Source of the DNA: Microcella alkaliphila
GTDB lineage: Bacteria; Actinomycetota; Actinomycetes; Actinomycetales; Microbacteriaceae
Length of the DNA stretch: 64,000 nt
NCBI RefSeq assembly: GCF_002355395.1
Contig: NZ_AP017315.1
Span: 1,984,001-2,048,000, forward strand
Direction: 5' to 3'
Shown here piece after piece: positions 19,689-29,450 of this stretch. A program made the translations under genes and the position numbers. Position 1 is the first letter of the stretch, and the number at the start of each line of letters is the position of its first letter. The notes beneath the pieces are model-generated. The model made no database searches and was not told where the DNA came from. It was given only the letters and a program-made list of their open reading frames with translations.

Positions 19689-21880
19689 TGGCTACGAAGA
19701 AGCCGGCACCGCGCATCCCGACCCTGCACCCCGACCACCGGAGGGCGCTCGTTGAGGCGCGGCACCCGCAACCGCATGACGCGCTCGGGCAGCACGCCGT
19801 CGACGGCGGCTGGCTCGTGCGCGTGCTGCGGCCGCTGGCGGCGAGCGTCACGATCGAGCGCGCCGACGGAACACGGCACGCTCTCGAGCACGACGCCGAC
19901 GGCCTCTGGCACGGCCTCCTTCCCGGCGGGCCGACCGACGGCCAGGCCTACACAGTGCACACCACCTACGACGGCGGGCCCGATTGGCACGCCGACGACC
20001 CGTATCGCTTCGTGCCGAGCGTCGGGGAGGTCGACCTGTACCTCTGGGCAGAGGGCCGCCACGAGCAGCTGTGGCAGGTGCTCGGCGCGCACAAGAAGAC
20101 CCACGAGGGCGTCGAGGGCACCGGGTTCAGCGTCTGGGCCCCGCACGCGCAGGCAGCGCGTGTCGTCGGCGACTTCAACGACTGGAACGGCGCACTGCAC
20201 GCCATGCGCCGTCTCGACGACAACGGGGTGTGGGAGCTGTTCGTGCCGGGCCTCGGGGCCGGCTCGACCTACAAGTTCGAACTGCTGACCCCGTCGGGCG
20301 AGTGGGTGAAGCGCGCCGACCCGATGGCCCGCTACACCGAGGTGCCGCCCGCCACCGCGTCGGTCGTCGGCGACAGCACCTACAGCTGGAACGACGGCGA
20401 CTGGATGGCGGCCCGCGCCGCTCGCGACCCGCACAACGGCCCCATGAGCGTGTACGAGCTACACCTCGGCTCGTGGAAGCCGGGGCTCGGGTACCGCGAC
20501 ATCGCCGACCCGCTGATCGAATACCTGGAACACACGGGATTCACGCACGTCGAGTTCCTGCCGCTCGCCGAGCACCCGTACGGCCCGAGCTGGGGCTACC
20601 AGGTGACCGGCTACTTCGCCCCCACCTCGCGCTTCGGTCACCCCGACGACCTGCGGTACCTCATCGACCGGCTGCACCAGGCCGGCATCGGCGTGATCAT
20701 GGACTGGGTGCCCGCCCACTTCCCGAAAGACGAGTGGGCACTCGGGCGATTCGACGGCGTCGCGCTGTACGAGCATCCCGACCCGCGACGCGGCGAGCAC
20801 CCCGACTGGGGCACCTACATTTTCGACTTCGGCCGCAGCCAGGTGCGCAACTTCCTCGTCGCGAACGCGCTGTACTGGCTCGAAGAGTTCCACATCGACG
20901 GCCTGCGCGTCGACGCCGTGGCGAGCATGCTGTACCTCGACTACTCGCGCGCGGAGGGTCAGTGGCTGCCGAACCAACACGGTGGGCGCGAGAACCTCGA
21001 GGCGATCGCGTTCCTCCAGGAGGCGACCGCGACGGCCTACAAGCGCCAGCCCGGCATCATCATGATCGCCGAAGAGTCGACCTCGTACCCCGGCGTGAGC
21101 CGCCCCACCGATGCGGGCGGTCTCGGCTTCGGTATGAAGTGGAACATGGGCTGGATGCACGACACCCTGTCGTACTTCCAGCGCAACCCCATGTGGCGCT
21201 CGCACCACCACGGCGAGATCACCTTCAGCTTCTTGTACGCGTTCAGCGAGAACTTCATGCTGCCGATCAGCCATGACGAGGTCGTGCACGGCAAGGGCTC
21301 CCTGCTGCACAAGATGCCCGGCGACCAGTGGCAGAAGCTCGCCAACGTGCGCGCGTATCTGTCGTTCATGTGGGCGCACCCCGGCAAGCAGCTGCTGTTC
21401 ATGGGTCAAGAGTTCGGCCAGCCGAGCGAGTGGAGCGAAGAGCGCGGCCTCGACTGGTGGATCCTCGACCAGCCCGTGCATCAGGGGCTCCTGAGCCTCG
21501 TGCGGCAGCTGAACCGGGTCTACCGCGACTCGCCGTCGCTCTGGCAGCGCGACAACACGCCAGACGGCTTCGAGTGGCTGGAGGGCGGCGACGCGGGCAA
21601 CAACGTGATTGCGTTCCTGCGCCGCGGTGATGGCGACGAGCCGCCGACGGTGTGCGCGTTCAACTTCAGCGGCAACCCGGTCGGCCCGTACCGACTGCCG
21701 CTCCCCCACGCCGGTCGCTGGCGCGAGGTCGTCAACACCGACGCGACCGACTACGGCGGTTCGGGAGTCGGCAACCTCGGCGCTGTCGAGGGAGACGAGA
21801 CCCCGTGGGGCGGCCACCCCGCCTCGGTCGAGCTGACGCTTCCCCCGCTCGCGGGGCTCTGGCTACAGCCCGAGGGCTAG
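19688..21880 (+). CDS. glgB: 1,4-alpha-glucan branching enzyme
   Basis: GlgB introduces alpha-1,6 branches into the chains made by GlgE or GlgA. It is 730 residues, the usual size: two N-terminal beta domains (CBM48; [23 protein letters not shown] near residue 130), the GH13_9 barrel, nucleophile Asp409 in [17 protein letters not shown] and Glu462 in [12 protein letters not shown], the HDEV motif in [13 protein letters not shown], and a C-terminal beta domain. The ATG overlaps the glgE stop by one base, so the two are a single translational unit. The stop interlocks with that of the convergent gene at 21877. Confidence 0.97.
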
Positions 21881-22887
21881 TAGAGCAGGTTGGTGAGCTG
21901 ACGCCGCGCGGTGACGACGCGCGGATCGTCGGCGCCGACCAGCTGGAAGTAGTCGAGCATGCGCGTGCGCACAGCCGCCTTGCCGTCAGCGTCGAGCCGG
22001 GGAAACACGGTGAGCAGACGCGCGAACGCATCCTCCACGTGACCGCCACTGACATCGAGGTCGGCGATCGCCAACTGCGCGTCCGCGCTGTCGGGATGCT
22101 CGGCAGCGGCACTGCGGATCGTCGCCGCGTCCGCGCCCTCCAGCCGCTTCAACAGCGACACCTGCGCAAGCCCGGCGACGGCGTCGTCATCGCGGGGATT
22201 CTGGGCGATCGCCGTCTCGAACGCGGTGATCGCCGCATCCAGGTCGCCGCGCGAGACGGCGTCGTAGGCCTCCTGGTGGAGCGGCGGCAGAGGCTGCTCC
22301 ACGGGCTCTGCGTCGGCGCCCTCGGCGCCAGGCTCCGTTGCCCCGCCGATGGTGCCGGTCACGCCATTCTGAGCGGCCAACTCGAGCACCTGCTCGAACA
22401 CTCCGCGCACCTCGTCCTCGGCGGCCATGCCCACGAACAGGGGCACGGGGCGTCCGCCGATGAGAGCCACCACCGCCGGCACCTGGGTGATCTGGAACGC
22501 CTGGGCGACCTGCGGCGAGCGGTTGCCGTCGACGGTGATCAGCGCGAGGCGGCCGCCATAGCTCTCGACAATGGCCGGGAGGAAGGGCTCGATGCCGCCG
22601 CCGTAGAACTCGACGATGACCGGCACGGTCCGCGACAGCTCGACGGCGTGGCCGAAGCTCTGGTCGTCGGCCTCCGACACGATGGGGGCCGAGACGGCCG
22701 GCGCGGCCGCACCCTCGCCTCCGGGTGCCGAGCCCGGGGCTCCCGGACCGGCGGGGCTCCCCGGCGACGCACCGCTGGGTGCGGGTGCGGCGGGTCGGGC
22801 TGCAGGCGGCTGCTGCGCCTGTCGCACGAGCGACGACAGGTCAACGGCGCCGCGCAGGCTGGCCGGGTTCAACGACGCGTCGGTCAC
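21877..22887 (-). CDS. Thioredoxin-fold and TPR protein, CnoX/YbbN-like, without redox cysteines
   Basis: This 336-residue protein resembles the co-chaperone CnoX/YbbN: an N-terminal Pro/Ala/Gly-rich linker (residues 20-65), a thioredoxin fold ([19 protein letters not shown] ... [29 protein letters not shown], residues 85-165), and a C-terminal TPR region ([24 protein letters not shown] onward). The WCxxC redox site of thioredoxins is replaced by YGGGIEP, so no dithiol chemistry is expected. A cis-Pro (QVPAVV) is kept. The GTG start overlaps the stop of the upstream membrane-protein gene (GTGA), so the two are coupled. A holdase or scaffold role is an inference. Confidence 0.85.
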   Translation of the reverse strand: MTDASLNPASLRGAVDLSSLVRQAQQPPAARPAAPAPSGASPGSPAGPGAPGSAPGGEGAAAPAVSAPIVSEADDQSFGHAVELSRTVPVIVEFYGGGIEPFLPAIVESYGGRLALITVDGNRSPQVAQAFQITQVPAVVALIGGRPVPLFVGMAAEDEVRGVFEQVLELAAQNGVTGTIGGATEPGAEGADAEPVEQPLPPLHQEAYDAVSRGDLDAAITAFETAIAQNPRDDDAVAGLAQVSLLKRLEGADAATIRSAAAEHPDSADAQLAIADLDVSGGHVEDAFARLLTVFPRLDADGKAAVRTRMLDYFQLVGADDPRVVTARRQLTNLLY

Positions 22888-24764
22888 GATACCTCCGAAG
22901 CTGAGATGAGTCCCTGGGTGTAGCCGAGCAAGAGAACGGGGGCGTCGCTGCCGAGCGGCGGCACGTAGAACAGCAGTTGCACGCCGTAGCGGGCGACGAT
23001 GCCGTTCGTGCTTTGCTCGACGCCCGACAGCGCCTGGACGGCACCGCTGGCGTTGACGGCAGCACCGTCCTGAATCGGGGTGACCGTCTCGGTTTCGATG
23101 ATGTAGGCGGTGACGAGTCCGCCGGTGTCATTCGTGGCGAGCACGATCGTCTCGCCCTCCCCGACCGCGTTCGAGAACGCGATCTCTGCCGTCTCGGGCA
23201 ACGACTCAGCCCGCTCGGCCTTCGCCGCCGCGCCGATCTGCTCGATCAGTACGTCACTGTCGAGGTCGAACAGTGCGGCACCCTCTGCCTCGGTGCCCTC
23301 GAGCAGCAACTCGGCGTAGGCCGGCGCGATGTCCTGCGGCACCACCGACATCAGCGAAGTGTCGGCCGGCAGTCGTGCCGTACCAATACTCGCGGGGGGA
23401 CTGTCGGGGAACGGGTTCGCCGGCACGACGGTCACCGCGTAGTGCACCTTGTACTGGCTGCGCGGGTCTTCCTGAATGAGCACCATGGCGAGCGGCGGCA
23501 GCGTCTCGTCCTCGGCGTCCTCCACCACGGCGAACACCGTGCGCGGCCAGATGTCGGTCTGCTGCGGCAGTGCGACGCGGACATTGCCGACCGGGATCGC
23601 CGGAAGCGCACCGAGGTCGGAGTCCTCCGCGCGAATGGCGTAGCTCGCCTGACGCAGCTCCAACGCCGGCCCCGCCATGCGTGTCGCGGCGAGGTCAGCG
23701 TCGAGGTCCTCGTCCGCCTGCGCGATCCGGTCGCCGATGCGAGCGACGATCCGCTCCAGCTGGCGCTCGTTGACGGCGATCGGCGGGGTCACCAGCTCGT
23801 CGCCCGGTTCGCTGGCCGACGGACTGGGGCTCGGCCCGAACGTCATGACACCGTCGGCCGTGCAGGCACCGAGCGTCAGGGCCGTGCCGAGAGCGAGAGC
23901 CGGAATGACCATGCCCCGGCCGATCGCGCGACGACCCTTGGGGCGCGCGATCGCGGCCCGCGGGCGGGTGGGGCGATAACGCGAGGGGCGAGGCGCCTTC
24001 GGCATGCGGGGCGTCTTGCGGCGCGGCCCGCGCTGGCGGCGCCAGTGGAACAGCCCCCACAAGAGGGCGATGAAGCCGAGCACCATAAAGGCGATGCCGG
24101 CAAGGATCAGCCAGCCCGAGTACGGCGTCGACGAGTCGAGCGGCCAGGTCACCGTGTAGCCCTGCGGGGCCGGCAGCGTGCCGTCAGACACGACGAGCAG
24201 CGACACGTCGGCCGGTACGTTCAGCGTGAGACCCAGGTCACCCTCGCCCTCGAACTCGCCGAACCAGAGGTCGCTCCCCAGCGGGGACGGCACCTGCGAT
24301 TCGGTGCCGCGCACCGCCTGCGCCACGAGCTCGCCCGTCTCGGTGTCCAGCGTGATCAGCGTGTACGGGGCCTCCCCCACCCAGCCGATCACGTCAACCG
24401 TGCGGCCGTACGTTACGGCCACAGCGTCGGTTTGCGTCACCACGTCGGCGGCGTCACCCTCGGCAGCACCGCCCTCCGTCGCCTCGCCCTCGGTGGCCTC
24501 GCCGTCGGTGGCGTCGCCGTCCGTCGGGTCCGCGGGAGCAGCATCCGTTTCGGGCGCCTCGACACCGCCGGCGATTGTGATCGTCTGGCTGCCCTCGTAG
24601 GCGTTCAAGGCCGCACCGTCGATCACGGTGATCGGCGCCGTCGACGACAGCTGCAACTCGGAGGTCACCGCGTCGGGCGGGGCCAAAACGGTGCGCTGAG
24701 CGAGTCCGAGGCCGCCGCTCGCGAGAGCGACGACAAACAGCACGATGGCGACAAGAAATCGCAC
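22884..24764 (-). CDS. Large membrane protein with internal lipobox-like segment
   Basis: The GTG at 24764, preceded by GGAAAGGAG, gives 626 residues. Layout: transmembrane segment 3-22; an acidic tract of T-D/E-G-D/E-A pentapeptides (about 75-106); an outside domain to about 215; a second membrane segment 217-241; a very basic loop 242-283; a third hydrophobic segment ending LTLGAC with Cys301, like a lipobox; then a C-terminal outside domain of about 320 residues with no known motif. It looks like two exported proteins joined through a cytoplasmic loop. I do not recognise the family. It is coupled by GTGA overlap to the CnoX-like gene. Confidence 0.75.
   Translation of the reverse strand: MRFLVAIVLFVVALASGGLGLAQRTVLAPPDAVTSELQLSSTAPITVIDGAALNAYEGSQTITIAGGVEAPETDAAPADPTDGDATDGEATEGEATEGGAAEGDAADVVTQTDAVAVTYGRTVDVIGWVGEAPYTLITLDTETGELVAQAVRGTESQVPSPLGSDLWFGEFEGEGDLGLTLNVPADVSLLVVSDGTLPAPQGYTVTWPLDSSTPYSGWLILAGIAFMVLGFIALLWGLFHWRRQRGPRRKTPRMPKAPRPSRYRPTRPRAAIARPKGRRAIGRGMVIPALALGTALTLGACTADGVMTFGPSPSPSASEPGDELVTPPIAVNERQLERIVARIGDRIAQADEDLDADLAATRMAGPALELRQASYAIRAEDSDLGALPAIPVGNVRVALPQQTDIWPRTVFAVVEDAEDETLPPLAMVLIQEDPRSQYKVHYAVTVVPANPFPDSPPASIGTARLPADTSLMSVVPQDIAPAYAELLLEGTEAEGAALFDLDSDVLIEQIGAAAKAERAESLPETAEIAFSNAVGEGETIVLATNDTGGLVTAYIIETETVTPIQDGAAVNASGAVQALSGVEQSTNGIVARYGVQLLFYVPPLGSDAPVLLLGYTQGLISASEVS
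24451..24525. repeat. Five imperfect 15-bp tandem repeats
   Basis: Units such as GCCTCGCCCTCGGTG and GCCTCGCCGTCGGTG repeat in frame and encode the acidic T-[DE]-G-[DE]-A pentapeptides of the membrane protein. Copy number could vary between strains by slippage. Confidence 0.6.
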
Positions 24765-25069
24765 GGGCTTCTCCTTTCCGGCCGACCCGGCGCGCAGAGT
24801 ACTGCGCAGCCCGAGGCCGTGAACACTGCGGCGGGACCGCGAAAACGTGGGGTACCGGCGGTGCGCGTCATCGGGCGGTCGCCCCGATGGTCGGGGCTGG
24901 CCAGCAGAACAAAGACATCCCAGAATAGCGGATGCGCGCACCGGCGTCGCTGACCGGCCCCCCAGCCGCGCATCCCCGTACGTTCTCGAACCGCCCTCGA
25001 CCCGTGCGGCGGCGCACGGATCGTTACACTCGGAGGGTTGAGCCGCCGACCCCCGGGAGACGACCACAC
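24765..25069. other. Divergent promoter region
   Basis: No gene is seen in these 305 bp. The minus strand has TATTCT (24922-24927) as a possible -10 for the membrane-protein gene, with a long leader. The plus strand has TACACT (25025-25030) ahead of the coiled-coil gene. No clear operator symmetry stands out. Confidence 0.45.
25025..25030 (+). promoter_or_regulatory. -10 box of the coiled-coil gene
   Basis: TACACT, identical to the boxes at ligA and valS, lies 39 nt before the GTG start. The GGGAGA near 25055 can serve as ribosome site, so this transcript has a short leader. Confidence 0.4.
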
Positions 25070-27253
25070 GTGGCAGCGAATGATGCGACCTTCGGCACCG
25101 AGATGCGCGGATACAAGCGCGAGGAGGTCGACCGCGCCCTGCAAGAGCTGCGACGCGAGCTCATCCAGTCGAATACCGAGCGCGCCGAGTCGGCGAAAGA
25201 GCTGAAGCGCCTGCAGGCGGTTATCGAAGACCTGCAGGAGGAGCTCGACGAGGTCGGTAGACCCACCTACGCAGGTCTCGGCTCCAAGCTCGAGCAGACC
25301 CTTCGAGTCGCCGAAGAGCAGTCGACCCGGCTCATCAGTCAGGCCGACATCGACGCCGATCGCGTTCGAAACGAGGCCCGCGCCGAGGCCGAGAAGCTGC
25401 AGCAGGAGACCGCGGCGCGAGTCGAGAAGTTGGTCAATGACGCCACCCGTCGCGCCCACGAGGCGATCGACGCGGCGACCCGCGACGCGCAGGCCACCCG
25501 AGATCAGGCCGAGTCGGATGCCGCGGCCCTGCGGGCGGAGGCCGAGCGCGAGGCCGCAGCGATTCGCGGCGCCGTCGCCACGGAGGCAGCCGAGACGCGC
25601 ACCACCGCGAAGCGCGAAGCCGCGGCCCTTCGCGCAGAAGCGGAACGCGAGATCGCCGAGCTTCGGGTCGTCGCCGACCGCGACGCCGCTGAGGCCCGCG
25701 AGGCCGCCGCGGCGCTCGCCCGCGATACCGAGCGCCTGCGCGCCGAGTTCGAGAGCGAGTCGACCGCGCAGCGCGAGCAGCTCGACGCCGACCTCGCCGC
25801 GAAGCGCGCCGAATACGAGTCCGAAGTTGTGGGCGAGCGGGAACGCGTGCTCGCCGAGCTCGAAGAGCGGCGCACGGCGTGGGAGGCCGAGGAGCAGCGC
25901 CGCCGCGCCGCCGTCGACGCACTCGAGACACGCTCCCGCGCCGCCCTCGACACCGAATTGACGGATGCACGCGCCCGGCTCGAGCAGGAACTGGCCGCCG
26001 CCCGCGCCGACCTCGCCCAGGAGTCTGAGCGCACTCGCGCCGAACTCGCCACGGAAGTCTCGACGACGCGCGCCGACCTCGACCGCCAGGTGACGGAGAC
26101 GCGAGCCGACCTAGAACGCGAGCAGAGCGAGGCTCGCGCGAACCTCGAGCGCGAACTGGCCGAGGCACGCAGTGCCCTGGCCGCCGAACTCGCGGAGGCG
26201 CGCGCCGGGCTCGACCGCGAAGCCGCCGACGCCCGCGCCGCGCTGGAGCAGGAACTCGCCCGCGCCCGCGCCGATCTCGAGCAAGAGCTCACCCGCGCAC
26301 GAACCGAACTCGACCAGGAGCTGGCCGCCGCCCGCGCCGACGCGGAACGCGAATTCGCCGAAAGCCGCGCCACCGTCGATCGTGAGAACAGCGAGCGGCG
26401 TACCGCGCTCGAGCAGGACATCGCCGCCGCTCGCGCCGACCTTGAACGCGACGTTACTGCCGCCCGCGCCGACCTCGAACGAGAACTCTCGAGCGCCCGC
26501 GCCGAGCTCGACCGCGAGGTCAGCGAGCGCAGGGCCGACACCGATCGATACGTCACTGCGACGCGCGCGCAGGTGGACGCCGACATTGAGGCCGCCCGTG
26601 CGCGGCTCGCTGACGAGCAGACCACGGGCCGCGAAGCACTCGACCGCGAACTGTCGGCGGCCCGGCTCGACGCCGAGCGCGAACTCGAGGCCGAGCGCGC
26701 GAGTCGCCTGCACGAGCTCGAGACCGAGCGCATCAGCCTCACCGACCAGCTGGCGAAGCTGCGGGCGCAACTCACGCACGAGGCGGAAGAACAGTCGGCA
26801 CGGCTGGCGCGCGAGGCCGAGCAGGCCCGCGTTGACCTCGACGTGGAGCTCTCGGCGCGCCGAGACGACGCCGAGAAGGAATACCTGTCGCGCCAGCAGG
26901 AGGCCGTGGCGCAGACGAAGAAATACCTCGACGAGGCCACATCCGAACTCACGGCAGCCCAGGCCCGCGCCGCCGACGCGCGCCGGGTTGCGGCCGAGCT
27001 CGACGCTACTGCCTCGCGCGACGCCGACGAACGCCGCGCGGCCGCCGATGCCACCGCCCGGGAGGTGCTCGAGAATGCCGAGCGCCGCGCCGCGGCGATG
27101 ATCGCCGACGCCGAGAAGCGCACGGCCGAGCTCGTCGCCGACGCCGAGGAGCGCCTCGCCCGGATCCGCGTCGAGCGTGACGCCGTGGCTGGCTACTTTG
27201 AGGGCATGCGCGGAGTACTGTCGCACGCAGAGAAGCTCGCCGGGTCCGACTGA
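25070..27253 (+). CDS. Giant DivIVA-like coiled-coil protein with hendecad repeats
   Basis: The GTG at 25070 gives 727 residues. The N-terminus has a DivIVA-type motif (FGTEMRGYKREEVDRALQELR, residues 8-28) followed by coiled coil to about 60, a short break (GRPTYAGLGSKL), and then near-continuous helix to the C-terminus. Residues 290-564 are 25 uninterrupted 11-residue units of pattern R-A-x-L-x-x-E-x-x-x-A, which predicts a right-handed hendecad rod. The C-terminal 150 residues are AEAEKR-type heptads ending GYFEGMRGVLSHAEKLAGSD. It resembles Streptomyces polar scaffold proteins such as Scy and FilP. A cytoskeletal or polar role is an inference. The permease gene follows after 37 nt. Confidence 0.82.
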   Translation: MAANDATFGTEMRGYKREEVDRALQELRRELIQSNTERAESAKELKRLQAVIEDLQEELDEVGRPTYAGLGSKLEQTLRVAEEQSTRLISQADIDADRVRNEARAEAEKLQQETAARVEKLVNDATRRAHEAIDAATRDAQATRDQAESDAAALRAEAEREAAAIRGAVATEAAETRTTAKREAAALRAEAEREIAELRVVADRDAAEAREAAAALARDTERLRAEFESESTAQREQLDADLAAKRAEYESEVVGERERVLAELEERRTAWEAEEQRRRAAVDALETRSRAALDTELTDARARLEQELAAARADLAQESERTRAELATEVSTTRADLDRQVTETRADLEREQSEARANLERELAEARSALAAELAEARAGLDREAADARAALEQELARARADLEQELTRARTELDQELAAARADAEREFAESRATVDRENSERRTALEQDIAAARADLERDVTAARADLERELSSARAELDREVSERRADTDRYVTATRAQVDADIEAARARLADEQTTGREALDRELSAARLDAERELEAERASRLHELETERISLTDQLAKLRAQLTHEAEEQSARLAREAEQARVDLDVELSARRDDAEKEYLSRQQEAVAQTKKYLDEATSELTAAQARAADARRVAAELDATASRDADERRAAADATAREVLENAERRAAAMIADAEKRTAELVADAEERLARIRVERDAVAGYFEGMRGVLSHAEKLAGSD
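25937..26761 (+). repeat. 25 tandem 33-bp units encoding hendecads
   Basis: The units stay strictly in register at the protein level (11 residues each, first residue Arg in all) but have diverged at DNA level. Typical units are RADLERELSSA, RAELDREVSER and RANLERELAEA. Confidence 0.85.
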
Positions 27254-27290
27254 GTCACCCGGCGCCCGACGAGAGAGTGCGAGGTAGCCG

Positions 27291-28352
27291 GTGAAGATAC
27301 AGAGCGCTTTTCGCGTCGGCCTACTGGGCGGGCTCGGAGTGCTGGTCGCACTGGTCATCGGTGGTGCGTTCGTCTCGCTCGCGACGATCATCACCTACAT
27401 CGGCGCAGCGATCTTCCTCGCGCTCGGGCTCGACCCGCTCATCACGTGGCTCGAGAAGCGGGGCTGGCCCCGGTGGTCGGCGATCATCACGGTGCTCACC
27501 GGCGTCGTCGCCCTCTTCACGGGACTGGTGTTCGCGCTCGTGCCCGTCATCGTCGAGCAAACCGATCGCCTCATCACGCAGATCACGCGGTACCTGCAAT
27601 CGATCGAGAGTCTCGACGAGTTCTTCGACAACGCGCAGAGCTTCATCCCGGTCGAGATCCTGAACGTTAGGCAATCAGCCGAATCAGCGCTCGCCTTCCT
27701 CAGCGATCCGGCGAACGTCGCCGAAATCGGCGGCGGAGTGCTGTCCGTGGGAATAGGGATCGCCGCGGGCCTCTTCGGCGGGCTGATCATCCTGATCTTG
27801 ACGCTGTTCTTCGCCTCATCCTTGAACTCGATCAAGGCGGCGCTCTATCGACTGGTGCCCGCCTCGAAGCGCGAGGGGTTCATCCGCATCGCCGAGCAGG
27901 TGTCGATGGCTGTCGGCCGGTACGTGGTCGGCCAGGTGACGTTGGCGCTCGGCAACGGCGTCCTGAGTTTCGCGTTCTTGAGCATCATCGGCGCGCAGTA
28001 TCCGGCGTTGTTCGCGTTCGTCGCGTTCCTGTTCTCGCTGGTGCCGCTCGTCGGTACGATCACGGGCTCCACGATCATCGTGCTCACGCAGTGGCTCGTG
28101 AACCCCGAGTCGATCTCGACGGTGATCGTCGCCGCGATCTACTACCTGATCTACATGCAGGTCGAGGCATACCTCTTGGCGCCCAACATCATGCGCCGCG
28201 CCGTGCGGGTTCCCGGGGTCGTCGTCGTCATCGCGGCACTGTCGGGAGGCACGCTGCTCGGCGTTCTCGGAGCCCTCATCGCGATTCCGGTCGCCGCGTC
28301 CGTGCTGATCATCATCGAGCAGGTGATCGTTCCTCGCCAGGAGGCGGCGTAG
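27291..28352 (+). CDS. AI-2E family (DUF20) permease
   Basis: This 353-residue membrane protein has about eight hydrophobic segments: two near the N-terminus, one near 65-85, a soluble loop (residues 90-140: IEQTDRLITQITRYLQSIESLD), then a block of five or six to the end. LVPLVGTITGSTIIVL and AYLLAPNIMRRAVRVPGVVVVIAAL are typical of the family. Members export or take up varied small molecules; the name from AI-2 does not prove that substrate. The GTG start has GAGGT upstream. It follows the coiled-coil gene by 37 nt and is probably co-transcribed with it. Confidence 0.88.
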   Translation: MKIQSAFRVGLLGGLGVLVALVIGGAFVSLATIITYIGAAIFLALGLDPLITWLEKRGWPRWSAIITVLTGVVALFTGLVFALVPVIVEQTDRLITQITRYLQSIESLDEFFDNAQSFIPVEILNVRQSAESALAFLSDPANVAEIGGGVLSVGIGIAAGLFGGLIILILTLFFASSLNSIKAALYRLVPASKREGFIRIAEQVSMAVGRYVVGQVTLALGNGVLSFAFLSIIGAQYPALFAFVAFLFSLVPLVGTITGSTIIVLTQWLVNPESISTVIVAAIYYLIYMQVEAYLLAPNIMRRAVRVPGVVVVIAALSGGTLLGVLGALIAIPVAASVLIIIEQVIVPRQEAA

Positions 28353-28389
28353 CTGCCCTTCGTCGCGCCACCGTCGGCGCCCCGATGGG

Positions 28390-29130
28390 CTACGCGGGCC
28401 AGTGGGTGGGCAACGGCAGCACGGCGGGGTTCAGCCGCGCCACGATCTCGCTCAGCACGCGGTACGTCTGGTTCTCGCCGACCCAGAGGTGCTTGCCGCC
28501 CTCGACCGCGACGAAGTCGAGCTCCGGCACGGACGAGAAGCGCTCACGCGCCTCCGCGGGGCGCAGGTAGTCATCGAGTTCGGGAATCACAGCAACGAGG
28601 CGCTTCCCGCTACCTGCCCAGGCGGCGACCTCGTCCTCGCTCGTACGGTGCAGCGGCGGAGAGAGCAGGATCGCGCCCACAACGTCGTGGGCGAGACCGT
28701 GCTTGAGGGCGACCTCGGTACCGAACGACCAGCCCAGCAGCCACGGATTCGGCAGCGACCGCGCGGCGGCGAACGCGACGGCGGCCGCGAGGTCGTGCCG
28801 CTCGAGGTCGCCGTGGCCGAATTCGCCGTCGGACGTGCCGCGGGGCGACGTCACGCCGCGGAAGTTGAATCGCAGCACCGCGAGGTCGGCGAGGGCAGGA
28901 AGGCGCGCAGCGGCCTTGCGGATGATGTGCGAGTCCATGAACCCGCCCGCGGTGGGAAGCGGATGCAGGCACACGAGCGTCGCGACCGGGTCGCCGTGTT
29001 CGGGCAGGCTCAGTTCGCCGACCAGCGTCAGCCCGTCGGCCGTCGTCAGCTCGATGTTCTCGCGGCGGGCGGGCAGCAGGGTGCTGCCGCGGATCTCGTC
29101 ACCCTCGGTCGTCGCCTGGTCGTTGTGCAT
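28390..29130 (-). CDS. Alpha/beta hydrolase
   Basis: The product is 246 residues from the ATG at 29130 (the longer frame needs TTG). It has the dienelactone-hydrolase-like layout: CLHPLPTAGGFMDSHIIRKAAARLP, FNFRGVTSPRGTSDG, nucleophile elbow LGWSFGTEVAL, an acid region near IPELDDYLRP and a final histidine in VEGGKHLWVGENQ. These indicate an intact Ser-Asp-His triad. No signal peptide, so it is cytoplasmic. The substrate cannot be told. It converges on the permease gene and lies next to the small cysteine protein gene. Confidence 0.82.
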   Translation of the reverse strand: MHNDQATTEGDEIRGSTLLPARRENIELTTADGLTLVGELSLPEHGDPVATLVCLHPLPTAGGFMDSHIIRKAAARLPALADLAVLRFNFRGVTSPRGTSDGEFGHGDLERHDLAAAVAFAAARSLPNPWLLGWSFGTEVALKHGLAHDVVGAILLSPPLHRTSEDEVAAWAGSGKRLVAVIPELDDYLRPAEARERFSSVPELDFVAVEGGKHLWVGENQTYRVLSEIVARLNPAVLPLPTHWPA

Positions 29131-29138
29131 GGGGCCTT

Positions 29139-29441
29139 TCACGGTTCGATGCGCCAACAGCGCGTGTGCCAGTGCCGACGCTCGGACAGCGCCGCGTCGT
29201 CGCCGAGGAAGTGGTCGGTGCGCCAGACCACGACGTGGGCGACGCCCGAGGCGATCGTGCCGCCGCAGCCGGGGCAGGTGTAGACCTTCTCGGCCGATGC
29301 GGCACCCGAGGGCTGCACCATCCAGGTGCCCGAACGCTTCTGCTCGGTGCGCTTCATGCCCGCGGTGATACGCGCGAGATCTAGCGGCTCGGGGTCCGTC
29401 TGTGCCCCGCGCCGCCGCCGTGACCGGTTACTGCGCGGCAC
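29139..29441 (-). CDS. Small zinc-ribbon-like protein
   Basis: This 100-residue protein begins with a very basic tract (SNRSRRRRG). It ends in YTCPGCGGTIASGVAHVVVWRTDHF...ERRHWHTRCWR, giving three Cys and two His for one metal site. It resembles short actinobacterial proteins sometimes labelled ATP/GTP-binding without proof. It lies 8 bp upstream of the hydrolase start and is probably in one transcript with it. Function unknown. Confidence 0.75.
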   Translation of the reverse strand: MPRSNRSRRRRGAQTDPEPLDLARITAGMKRTEQKRSGTWMVQPSGAASAEKVYTCPGCGGTIASGVAHVVVWRTDHFLGDDAALSERRHWHTRCWRIEP

Positions 29442-29450
29442 GGCGGTGGC

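Noticed and set aside
24765..25067. N-terminal extension of the large membrane protein
   Set aside because: No ribosome site and no signal-like sequence; the GTG at 24764 has GGAAAGGAG and starts directly at a membrane helix.
25504..27123. Open frame of 539 codons on the minus strand inside the coiled-coil gene
   Set aside because: It is a shadow of the repeat array: the protein would be almost only Ser, Arg and Ala, with no ribosome site and no family resemblance.
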